Source: Gymnorhina tibicen (taxonomy: Eukaryota > Chordata > Aves > Passeriformes > Artamidae). From it: DNA of 64,000 nucleotides. The DNA lies in NCBI GenBank assembly GCA_013399875.1, contig VXAZ01008133.1:1-64000 (forward strand). The letters run 5' to 3'. The notes under the pieces are model-generated. The model ran no database searches and was not told the DNA's origin. It saw nothing but the letters and a program-made list of their open reading frames with translations. Positions 23,705 to 34,463 of the stretch are shown piece by piece (positions within the stretch are counted from its first letter, which is position 1; every line of letters begins with the position of its first letter). The position numbers and the translations under genes were made by a program.

Positions 23705-23745
23705 ATAGTCCTGGTCCCACTGAAGTTAATGGGAATATTGCTGTT
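23705..23745 (+). repeat. Ancient amniote repeat relic (short)
   Basis: CCTGGTCCCACTGAAGTTAATGGGAATATTGC matches the widespread signature CCCACTGAAGTCAATGGGAGTTTTGCC. Only about 40 bp is recognisable. Confidence 0.45.
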
Positions 23746-24509
23746 GCCTTAATTAAGATCAAGATAAAATTTATATTGTTTAATTTGTCACATATTACTG
23801 TTGGGTAAAAACAACCTAGTTAGTATTCAGAGGTACTAAACAGACCCAGCTCCCAGACTAGAACTGGCAGGGCCTCAACACTTCTCAGGAGAAGTCTGGG
23901 AGCCTGTGTTGCACAGTGGGCGAGAAGAGAAGGGAGCAGTCGCAGGGTTGTGCACTCTGCTGCGTATCGGCAGCCCCAGAAGGCTTCCCACGCTCTGGGA
24001 TGCTCAAAGCCTTTAAATGGAGCGCTCGAGTCAGGATTCGTCAAAAGGACAGGAAAAACAGAGAAGTGAGAAAACGGAGAAAAGCCTTCCCCAATGTGAG
24101 AACAAACCAGATATATTTTTCCAAATTATTTGATCAAAAATCTGGACAATTTTAAGTGAAGCATTTTAAAAAATCTTTGGCAAAAGACACTGTGTGCATT
24201 GATCAGATCTGGTTCAAAAAGAAATACATCTTTTAAGCCAGAAACTAAATATTATTAATACGAAGATTTTTTGGCTGGTGACCATTTATCTTTCATTAAA
24301 ATTTAGAAAATAAATTGCAAGCTTTTTTCAGACTATCAGCAAAAGCCATGGTTATTCTTGTATTGTGAATAAAGCTATTCATTTAAAAAAAAACGAACAG
24401 ATAAACTAGAATGTAATGTTTCTTACAGGTCTAATATTGTATTCCGTTCTCTCATACAATGCCAACTTAACCAGAAAAAACTAAGAACGGATTCATTTGT
24501 GACATCTTT
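23746..24509. other. Unannotated sequence
   Basis: No gene was seen. 23850-24040 is modestly GC-richer, with a few CpGs (GGGCGAGAAG, CTGCGTATCGGC, GAGCGCTCGAGTC), but too few for a clear CpG island. Confidence 0.45.
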
Positions 24510-24806
24510 GTTATGTTTGCGGCCAACGTACAATCACACCTACATTATAAAATCTCACAGGGCGTTACTTCCAGGCTTCTGTGGAGGGTCTGGCTTACCA
24601 GAGTGACATGTCCCACAGAGACATCCGAAATTCCGCCAAGACCTCAGTTCTGTTCCTGCCACTGGGAAAGTCCCCCAGACACTTCCCCATTTCTCTACAG
24701 ATGTATTCATCCCAGTAGGCTGGTGACTGTTAGGACTATAATAAATAAAGGCTGCTCGGGGGCTGTTTCATCTCCTATTTTGGGGAAAGAGTAAAGCAAA
24801 AAGGTT
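24510..24806 (+). other. Possible ERV internal 3' flank with polypurine tract
   Basis: The 24 bases before the LTR (24782-24804, GGGGAAAGAGTAAAGCAAAA and on) are almost all purines, as in a retroviral polypurine tract. If so, the downstream LTR is a 3' LTR rather than a solo LTR. An AATAAATAAAGG motif lies at about 24740. No coding sequence of an ERV is readable in this flank, so the interpretation is weak. Confidence 0.25.
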
Positions 24807-25723
24807 TGCTTGATCAGGTTTTGGTAGCAGAGGGCTACAGAGTGGCTTCGGTGAGAAGCTGCCAGAAGCTTCTTCCATGTCCGACACAGCCCATGCCAGC
24901 TGGCTCCAGGACAGACATGCCGTTGGCCAAGGCTGGGCCAACCAGAAATGGTGGGAACACCTTTGTGTAACAGATTTAAGAAGAGCAAAAAAGTTATTGC
25001 ACAGATGTAATTGCAGCTAGAGAAAAGCTGCAAGAGTGAGAATATGTGAGAGGAACAACACTGACACCAAGGTCAGTGAAGGAGGGAGAGGAGGTGCTCC
25101 AGGCATTGGAGCTGAGGTTCCTCTACAGCCTGTGGTTAAGACAATACCACAGAGGACCACAAGGATGCAGGGATCCACTTGGAGCTCCGTGCCAGACCAG
25201 GTGGATGCCTGAAGAGAAGATGTAAACCCTTAGGAGACTCATGCTGGAGCAGGCTCCCGGCAGGGACCTGAGGACCCATGGAGCAAGGAGCCCACACTGG
25301 AGCGGGTTTCTTGGTAGGACTTGTGACCCCATGCGGGACCCATGCTGGAGCAGGCTGTGCCTGAAGGACTGTGCCCAGTGGAAAAATGACCCACGTTGCA
25401 GTGATTCATGGAGAACTGTTGCCTGTGAGATGAACTCATGTGGGAGAAGTTTATGGAAGATGAACTTCCTCCTCCCTGTGGGAGGGACCCCATGCTGAAG
25501 CAGGGAAGACACTCCTCTTCCCAAGCAGCAGCAGGAACAACATGTGATGAACTGACCATAAACTGACCAACTCCCTAAGTTGAGTCTGCTTTGCCCATGC
25601 TGGTATTTGGTGAGTGATCTCTCTCGGTCCTCATCGCAATCCATGAACCTTTTGCTATATTTTCTCTTCCCTGTCCAGCTGAGGAGAGGAGTGATAGAGA
25701 GGCTTTGGTTTGAGCCCACTACA
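24807..25723 (+). mobile_element. ERVL-type avian LTR, poly(A) region deleted
   Basis: The sequence follows a bird ERVL-type LTR: CAGGTTTTGGTAGCAG, GAAGCTGCCAGAAGCTTC, CCAAGGTCAGTGAAGG, then a tandem series of GGACCCATGCTGGAGCAGG-like units (about 25080-25500), and finally GGTGAGTGATCTCTCTC and GTCCAGCTGAGGAGAGGAGTGATAGAG. It ends near CCCACTACA. Compared with the copy at 41231, about 170 bp with the AATAAA signal are missing at about 25576, and the last 30 bp are partly lost. The TATA-like element is degraded (ACAGATTTAAG). It is an old, inactive copy. A 198-codon minus-strand frame over the tandem units is an artefact of the repeat. Confidence 0.85.
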
Positions 25724-27009
25724 ATATTGCTACAGCTTCAGAAGGCAGAGGAGCAGAGTGGGCTATTGAAAGGAACCAATGGCCCAAAGAAATGGGCATT
25801 TATGCCTAACTCCTCTCAGTTTCACCCTGTCCTCCTCTCACTGTTTGTAACTCATTTGTTACCTTGTTATCTCCTACCAGGCTCGAAGAAAGCCAAGCCT
25901 CAGCTTCTTCCCAGGAGCCAAGTGGAGAGAGTATTGAAACGCTGAACACAAGGTCCCTTATCACTGCAGCAGGTCTGGATATGACGAGCACAGCAGCAAA
26001 TTCTGAAATGCAGGAAAAAAGGTCATAGGTGCTTGCATTTTAAAATATATGTGCAAACAGAAAGGATGAAATTCCCCAGTGGGCTCATTTGCTGGGATTT
26101 CAACATGTATCTAGAGGTACTGGGTCTGAGCCCTGATAATGACTTTCTGGTTATCAGAGCTGGGAATCCTAAAAATACAGTGCTTCAAATCCTTAAGCAC
26201 TCTTGATGATTTTTTTTTTAATTAAGACTGATTCATCCAGACCTTCATCTCCTCATGAGTCTTCAAATGTTCCCCTCTCTTTCTAGATTGCTGGAAGCAT
26301 TTTCCCAGAGAACAGTATCTATTCAGTGAATTCAGAAGTACGGTTGCTTTGTCACAGAGCTGAGACATGTGATGTCCTACAGCTGGAGGCACTAAGAGGC
26401 TAATTTCTGTCTCCTTTTCATTGATTCACGATATCCCACAATGCAAAGAAAAGCATCTAGATTCCTACTCTACAACACTGAGGAATTTGCTTAGGGGATT
26501 TGCTCTTCAAGAGCTCCCAAATGATAAAGCTATCTTTTACTGCCCCTTGTTCAAGACAAAGGTGAAATGTCTTCAAACTGGTCCCTAGAAAGATATTTCA
26601 AGACCAGTTACAGATTTCTGAATTATTGGTAGGATCTTGTAGTCTGAACTTCCTATACGACCCCAGAGGTAGAAACTCCTTCTGCAGTTCAGACCTTCAC
26701 TTTACATTTGAAATCCGATTTGTATTTTTAACTGCTATACTGACTTGCCCCATGACATTCTATTCCACTATAACATATACTCAGTAATTAACCCTTACTG
26801 CCCAAATTAACCTACCTATTACTTTCTTACATTAGTCCTAAACATAAGTGTAGCTAGCAAATCAATGAGGAGTCTGTGTCCCTTTGCTAGACCACAGGGA
26901 TCTTTGACAGTAACTAATGACCATGCTACGCTTTCATCATCCCCCTAATCTTATGGTTCTGTAACTCTCCTCTAGCCTGATATTTATTTGTATCGGAAGA
27001 GAATAGCAA

Positions 27010-27037
27010 GTGCATACTACAAAGTGCCTACTACAAA
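27010..27037 (+). repeat. Tandem duplication, 2 x 14 bp
   Basis: GTGCATACTACAAA (27010-27023) is followed by GTGCCTACTACAAA (27024-27037), with one difference. Confidence 0.85.
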
Positions 27038-28973
27038 GCAATGCTTGTATATAAAAGCACTTTCAGGCATTATATTATAATATTTACTCTAGGTCATCAA
27101 ACGTATTCCCTGCTGTGAAAGATCGTCTTTGTTGTTCTTAAGCTCTTCTTCTACTTGTTTCATCTTCCACAAAGAAAAATACCCTTATCTGTGCATACCC
27201 ACTCTAACACAAACTGTAATCTTCAGCTTTTATCTGTATTGTTCTTGGGGAAGAATACATCATTCCATATGAGCAGAGCTAAATCTGAGTAAAATATGTT
27301 ACAAATCTATTAATCTACAGCAATACAGCTCTTAAACATGTTCTGGGCAGGTTTCAACTATCTGCATTGTTTGTCAGAGCCATAAACAGCTTGATATGAA
27401 AGTCAAAATAAAAGCTTGATATGGAATGGGGTTTTAATTTACTTCTTTTAAAAAGCGCATAAATAGGTATGTTCTTAATGTCAATTTTCTGTCATGACAC
27501 TTTAAGAAAAACTCTGAGTATAGCAAGACCTGACTGAAAGATAGCACTGCTTGGGCTCTCCAACTGCAAATGAGCATCCACAAAGATCACATGCCTGGAA
27601 GCTACAAAAGATTATCCTTTATTCTTCATCTCTCTTTGCCCTTTGGAAATGCTAACCTACTGTATATAAAAACTGTGCATAGCCTGCCTGGTGAAAACCA
27701 TCACCAAACACCTCCAAACGGTTTTCCTCTGTGATAATTTGCTTCTTGGCAGTCACTATTTTTAAATGCTATTGCATGACACTTCCACAGTTGAGCTCAT
27801 ATGTAGGATCAGATTTTGTATTCAAATATTCAGCTCGAGAAAAAAAAGAGATCAAAAAATACGCCTGTTCTATGCATATTGATCTCAACTGCCACTTCCC
27901 GACTCTTAAACTGAGAGCTAAACCAATCTCCCAGTGACGTTAGCTCAGGTTGCTCTAAGCTCAGCTGCTTGTCATCAGCCCACATAGACAGCTGGGTGTC
28001 TTGGGATGGAGGGATGTGGTGCTGGCCATGAGCAGAGATGCAGCAATTCTCAGCACCAAGCAGGACTCGAACTGGTGGGATTCCTCAGTCTTGGCTTTGC
28101 TGGCTTACTACCATCAGACCACAGCCACGGACTGGGCTGCATGACAGATACTTTATTTACTATTTCATTATTTAAAAGAAATAAGGATGCAAAGCCAAAC
28201 CCAAGAAAATAGGAAGTTGTGCATCCTAAAGATGCAATTCTGTCTATAGAGAAAAATGCAGTTTTAAAAATCCTCATGTTTTTTGGGGATGCATAAAGGA
28301 CTATTGAGCTCTTTTCAGAATTACTCAGATTGTGGATTTTGAATATTTTGCAGGTCTGGATGTAAGGTCTTTATTTTAGGTGTCTATAACCCAGGAACAC
28401 AGCTTAAAGTACCCAGTCTTGAAAGCGTAGGTGTTTTAAGAATAGGCAGGTTGGAAAAAGGATTGGAGGTTTCTTGAGAGCTCTGTAGAAATGAATTTTT
28501 CATTGGTCACCAATCTGTTGGTAATATCTCTGAATTTCCAAAAAGTTTCAAAACTTTTTTGCCTTTTATGTTCGACCTTTAAAAAAAAAGTCTTAGCAGA
28601 TTATAAACAAACCAGTAAGCAGAGGGTTTGCATTATTAACAAAAGAAGCCTCACCTCAGTGGCAGTTCCTCTAATCACAACACATGTACAATAAATAATG
28701 GAAAGAAGGACATCTCCTGCCCTCAAACAAATCAAGTTTGCTTTCTAACTTACGGAGATTACTGAAAGACAGGAAGCTACATGCAGAGTTTACTCTGAAG
28801 AGTTTTAATCAGTATCAGAGAAAGAGACTAGCCCAAGTGGGCTTATTGTACCATAGAAATCCATCACATCTTCCTTTCCTGAAAGGCTCAAGGAGACAGT
28901 GAAAGAGAAGGGAAGGGAGCTAAAACTGACATTGGAAAGAGTACAAAGTACATAGGAGCTTCCATGGCTGTAA

Positions 28974-29001
28974 AAGCAGGTCCAAGAACCTGGACCTGCT
29001 T
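28974..29001. repeat. Short inverted repeat, 11-bp arms
   Basis: AAGCAGGTCCA (28974-28984) pairs exactly with TGGACCTGCTT (28991-29001) across a 6-nt loop. Arms this short are expected about once by chance in 64 kb. Confidence 0.85.
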
Positions 29002-29030
29002 CACACATGCAGCTTACCTGAAGTCTAAAA

Positions 29031-29418
29031 CAGTTCAACACAGCCAAGTGCAATCCTGGGTGCACCTACAGGTTGAGCAAAGAAGTGATTGAGAGCAGCT
29101 CTGCAGAGAAGTACTTGGAGGTGATGATTGGTGAAAAACTCAACACAAGCAGGCAGTGTGTGCTTGCAGCCCAGAAAGCCAATGGAATCCTGGGCTGCAT
29201 CAAAAGGAGTGTGGGCAGCATGTTGAGAGAGGGGGTTCTGTCCCTCTACTCTCGCAGAGACCCCATCTGGAATGCTGTGTACAGGTCTGGTGCCCTAACA
29301 GAAAAAGATATGGAACTGTTGGAACAAGTCCAGAGGAGGGCCATGAAGTTGGTAAGGGGACTAGAGCACCATTCAACACTGACAGAGTTGAGAGACCTGA
29401 ATTTCTACCTGGATATTT
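29031..29418 (+). mobile_element. CR1 LINE fragment (ORF2 C-terminal region)
   Basis: The frame reads CR1 ORF2 text after the RT palm: ESSSAEKYLEVMIGEKLNTS, RQCVLAAQKANGILGCIKRS, VLSLYSRRDPIWNAVYRSGA, MELLEQVQRRAMKLVRGLEH, HHSTLTELRDLNFYLDI. Upstream bases (TTCAACACAGCCAAGTGCAA) match the preceding CR1 block but are out of frame. The match stops at about 29418 before the 3' UTR. The 115-codon open frame (29073-29420) is partly intact by chance; with no start, RT palm or 3' end it is a dead fragment. Confidence 0.9.
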
Positions 29419-29965
29419 GAAGAAGCATTGCTTCAGCTATTACTCGAGTTATTCCACTACATGTTACTAAAACCAGAAACAGATAAGTTAAGCCTGTGTT
29501 TAATCCTACAAGGTCCTGAGCAATCTAGTCTTAAATGAGATGTGACTTAAACATTTTAGGGGCCTGTGAACAGGTGTCTCTTTGTCTAAAAGGATTAAAC
29601 CCTTCCTTAACACCACTGCTAAGCATGTTCACAAAAGGCAAAGTTCACAGCAAGAGTTCTTTAATTAAAGAAGAGAGCATATTAGCAAACAAGGCAAGCT
29701 TTTAATTGCAATTTCACAAACATTTAATAATATAAAGAGACTATTACATACCAAATAATAGTGCTGCCATGATACTATTAATCATTATGTTCATTTTTCC
29801 TGAAAAAGAGCAGCATTCAATCTCAGATTACTTATCTCAGTATCACAGAGATGGTAACTCATTCAAATCATGTCCTTATTTCATGGCTGCAGAAGCACAT
29901 CATTTTGATAGAAAAGTGAAACATCAAAATCTCACAGTACTTTCTTTTTCTTTTTAAGCATACAA
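29419..29965. other. Unannotated sequence
   Basis: No gene or recognisable repeat was seen. Confidence 0.5.
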
Positions 29966-30045
29966 TGGACTAAATTCTCACTTTGGTTACACCCATATAA
30001 CTTCAGAATTGTATGGATGAAACTAACAACAAAATAGGGCCAACT
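29966..30045. repeat. Ancient amniote repeat relic
   Basis: TGGACTAAATTCTCACTTTGG, then TTACACCCATATAACTTCAG, ending AATAGGGCC, resembles GGCCAGATTCTGCCCTCAGTTACACCAGTGTAAATC, a signature of old repeats in bird and reptile DNA. Confidence 0.4.
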
Positions 30046-33000
30046 TTCTGAGCCTTTCTACATACGTTTAATTGAGCTAACCAAGAGGGACATGGTTTTG
30101 TGTACAAAAGACTTTTGTATTTGATTTTATTGTAAAAAAACTTTTTCCCCATCTCCGCCTCACTCCTTTAAAAAAAAAAATATAAAGATGAAGCAAGCAG
30201 GAACAATGCTAATTACATTTTGTATGCAGTAAGAATGAGCAGGAGGATGGGGAGGCATGGAAAACAGGCCCCTGCAGAAAATGCGTGGAGGATGAAAACA
30301 AAGTTCTCCTGAGATGGATAGAAGTTTCAGTTCCACAGGCTTTGAAATGAATGGTTCAGATGTTGTGAACACAATGGATAGTAATGATGATTACTTTTGC
30401 CAATGCCTATGGTGATGTTATAAGCTAATTATATTAGTCATTTACGCAAAGGCAAGATGCCTTTGATAACTACTATTTGGAGCAACAATTCAGCATGTTG
30501 AGTCACTGTTAAGTCACTCTTAGAGACAGACTCCAACTTACACCCAAATGAGTCTTCAGCAACTTTGTTGGACACAGCAGTTTTACTCTGCATTTAAACC
30601 TTTATAGAAAAATCCAGTTCTGGCTATTTTTCTATATCCATTCCTTTTTATTTTTCACAGTTTGTCCTAATCACCTAATCCACATTTCATGGCACTGCAT
30701 TAATGCACACACTGCATCTGAAGATACCTGATGTCCATAAAAAATATTAGTCTCCATTTAGCTTTATCTATTTTGACATTTACTGCTCTGATTCTTTGGA
30801 GCCATTAATTTCTCATTAAATGACAGGGAATCCAGACGTATTACTCAGTGGGGAACATAAGCACCAAAATACTGTTTGTATCACTGAAAAAAACTTCTCC
30901 TTTAAATCCCTCTTGAGGAATATAACTAAGCACCAGTTTTTCATGAAAAAATAAAAGTGCCCATCTTATTAACAAACCAGGATCATGCCCATCAAATTCC
31001 CATCAAATTCCCCCAAGGTATGAACAACTTTTCAGAGACAGGAAAAAGGAAAATGTTAATGCCTGATGATTTTAAAGGGCTGCACTTCAGGATTTTCTAG
31101 ATGTTTCTGTATCATTAGAGGAAGGCAGATGTGACAACCAGCAACCTGTTTTAATATTCCACGTTACATCCTCCTCTGTAGTTCAAGATTTTCTTCCTGA
31201 GAATGAGACTGTGAGAACATCTGGGTCTCCAGTCTTTGGGCCCATTGGTCAAAGACTCTTCTCAGTCTTCACCCAAAATGGTCAAGACTGAGAGGAGCCA
31301 ACCAGTTGTTTTAATTTGTCTCCTTGCACAGATGCTTACCGAGGCCTCTGCCAGCAAAGCTGTACTCTGCAATATTATCTCAGTAAGCAGATCATGACCT
31401 ACCATCCTAACACAGCTCTATTACCCACAGTGAAATCTTTCTGTTGGAAAATGGAAGGCAGAAAGTGTAAGAGATGTCCACCAATTTTGTGCTAGCAAAT
31501 ACATCTTCAGCACAGAAGTCAGTTTCCGTATGGCAGTGGGGCATAAAAGGGTACTTACTCAAGACAGGATCTTTTCTATAGGTCTGTAAGTCCACAGGTC
31601 TACAAGGCCATAAAGTGTCACAAACGTCTTCTAAATTCAACATAATTTATGGCTGCAATGGTAGTAAAGTGAAATTTCTGAGCCCTCCCAAGTTACTGTA
31701 GCTTAAAAGTCAATGAGACAAATGGAAATGTTTGTGCCCATTTCAAGAGCTGCACATACCATACATTCCTCTGTTTTTGACTGATCAATCTTCCTAAGGC
31801 TAAATGCTCCAGAGCCTTCCCAGGCAGGAGCTCAAAATTATCCCATCCTTAGATTCCTAGCAAATAAAGCCTGATTTCTGCCCTCCAGGTCATTTGGGAT
31901 TCTTTACATATTCATGAATCTGATTTCTCAATAACTGTACTACAGTTTTTAGTTGAAGGAAAAGAAAAATTACATGTGTGATGAATTTTCTTTGTTTTCA
32001 ATTTGTCTCCTGACCTTTGACATCTTAATCCATATTAACCCAAAGTTTTCAAACCTTGCATATATGACAACTATTGTGACTAGAATCCAATCAAGTCTTT
32101 ATTAATAGCCACTGAATACTTAAATATGATCTTGTGGGGAAGATCAGAGCTGTCATCATTGTTAATGGAAAGCAGAAAGAGATTTTCAGAAAACTGTGTC
32201 AGGACTTCCCCAGACTCAAGTCACTTGAGGCTCGTATTGCTGCACATCATGAAAGCCTCCAGTAAGAAGAAATAGCAATTCACATGGCAAGGATACAAAA
32301 TATAAAATTCAGAAATCATTCTTTGTCTCTACTCACTTTTATGAGTCAGTAATTTTTACAAGTTACCTTTATTGTATATTTCCACTTCATAAATCGTTGA
32401 AATTGTTTTCAAGCACAAAATTGAAGGAGGCACTGTTAGGGATACAATTTCTACTAACCCTTATATTAGCTAATTCCAAGCAACATGCAAGGCTCATCAG
32501 CAAGAAAATGCTTGTGTTTACACATAATATATATACAATGAGTATATTAATTTTTATAGCACAATTTATTCCAAACTTAGTAATTGTCAAGATCACTGAC
32601 CACACAATGCTCACTGCTCCACAAATCACTGTCCATTTTCCAGCATTCTGACCAGCCCTGGTGCTGCTGTTACTTTTTTTTCCCTCAAGGGGTCAGTTCA
32701 TTGTTTGATTCCTTTGAACTCTGCCTGATGCCAGGTGTTTAGAGGTGGATGAATAGTGACAATAGTATAACACACATTTCATGAAGAAATGACTTTCTGA
32801 AGGTCAGTTCCAGGAGCCTGAGTTTGAAATGTTATCTGAGTGAATATGGATTGCAGGAGAGGACTTGATTCTTGACCTATGGGCTTTTTCTGCTTGCTAA
32901 TTTTGAAAGACACTTTAAAGCCTCTCCTGGAGAATCTTTCTTATTTGTACTGTCTTTTATCTAAAAAAGCATTTGATGTCCCTTTTGCTTGAGAGAAATC

Positions 33001-34397
33001 ACTGTCTGAGTTTAAAAGTGGGAAGAAGATTCCTCTGTTGGATTGCTTTGTTGCTGGGTCTTTGTGACTTCCTTAACTTTCAAACACTAACTGTTCATAT
33101 TTATAAATCTTGTCTGCTAGGCAAGAGTGTTAGGAATTTTTTGAGTAGCCATTATGCTGTGAAATCCTACTTGACACTTGCCCAGATAACACTGGCCCCC
33201 AGCTGCATAGCTGCAGTTTGTGATCCATCAGCATTCAAAATCCAGTTTTTTCAAATTTCATCAAGACTTCAGTTACTTACAAACTGTTTCCTTTACAAAT
33301 GCTATAGAGCCTGTGTAAAATTTACTTCTTGCAATATGTTGGTATTTCTGGTTTTTGTGTCTTGTCAAATCAGTAATATAGAAATGGAAGACAAAATTGG
33401 AAAAGAGAACAAAACTTAAAACTGTATAAAATATTTCGTTTTCATCCTTCCAGTTTGGTAGCAGTCAAAGGTAACATGCTGAGTTGTATAAAGATGGCAT
33501 AACGAGAAATCACAAATATTATCCATATTTTCCAGTTCCTAATACAAATACCTTTTCATCTCATTAGGGCTCGCTATTTTTGAGGTAAATTATTCTGAAA
33601 GTAAAGTGTAGAAAAAATCATAAAGGCCATGTTATTATGGAATCTGAATGGGGAACTACCAGTTCAACCCTGTCCAAGTGGAGTTCAGAGTACAATTTTT
33701 TGTTGGTAGGAAAACGGACTACACAATTTTATTATCTTCTCTTCTCCCAAATAACTTCTGAGCTCATTGTCCTATTTCAATCCAACCTGAAATTTCAAAG
33801 ATTACTATGTTTCTATCAACTCATGAGAACTGTAAGTGGAAGGAGAGCAGGGACAAGGTTAGTGTCTCTTCTAAGGGGAAGCACTACTAAGTTTGGCTCC
33901 CTCACCCTGTGTTTGGCCGACCAGGCAGCATTGCATCTTGCCCTGCAGCTTCCCTGCACCTAGGGAATGATGTCACATGGGAAGGGAGGGAGATTAATTC
34001 AGTTCAGGGATTAAGAAACAAAAGCATTAGATCTCATTAACTCTGCTGTTCTTGGAACAACAAACCCTCCTCCCCCCTGCCACCTCTATCCCGGTCAGCT
34101 TTTCTTTCAATATATAATAATATTAATCCCTTACAGTTCTCAGCTCTATCTGGCAAGTCCTAAATTCTCTGAAATAGAGGACCAGTTTGTGATTCTTTTT
34201 TCCACTCTTGCTCACTTAAGTAGTCTCATTAACCCCACTATTCATGTAAGCCACCTGCTGTTTGCTTGAGCAAAGAATGCATAAAAGTAAGCAAGAGCTT
34301 TGGGAAAAGTAAAATTTCTACTTATACAGTTCACACGCCCAGTGCTGCATATATTGTTAACAATGGCACTACAAACACTTCCCATAAAAGAACATTT
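30046..34397. other. Mostly unique sequence
   Basis: No gene was recognised. An 11-bp direct duplication (CCCATCAAATT, 30988-30998 and 30999-31009) and a weak hairpin (31260-31293, TCTCAGTCTT with AAGACTGAGA) are present. A 148-codon frame at 32973-33419 has no recognisable domain. Confidence 0.5.
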
Positions 34398-34463
34398 GGG
34401 ACCAGATCCGTAGTTTTTTAACTCAATAAGAGTCTGATTTCAACAGAATTTTGGATCAAAGCC
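34398..34463. repeat. Ancient amniote palindromic repeat relic
   Basis: GGGACCAGATCCGTAG, then CTCAATAAGAGTCTGATTTC, ending TTTTGGATCAAAGCC, follows GGGCCAGATCC ... GTCAATGGGAGTCTTTCCATTGACTTCAATGGGCTTTGGATCAGGCCC, common in turtles, crocodilians and birds. The original was semi-palindromic; here the arms have decayed. Confidence 0.5.

Larger units (their letters stand above)
25724..29030. other. Unannotated sequence
   Basis: No gene or confident repeat was seen apart from a 14-bp tandem duplication (27010-27037) and an 11-bp hairpin (28974-29001). Confidence 0.5.

Noticed and set aside
25123..25719. 198-codon minus-strand open frame
   Set aside because: It lies antisense across the tandem units of the ERVL-type LTR; the periodic GC-rich units keep the frame open. 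There is no domain.
31260..31293. 10-bp inverted repeat
   Set aside because: Arm length is within chance expectation for this window.
32973..33419. 148-codon plus-strand open frame
   Set aside because: No recognisable motif; codon use looks like AT-rich random sequence.
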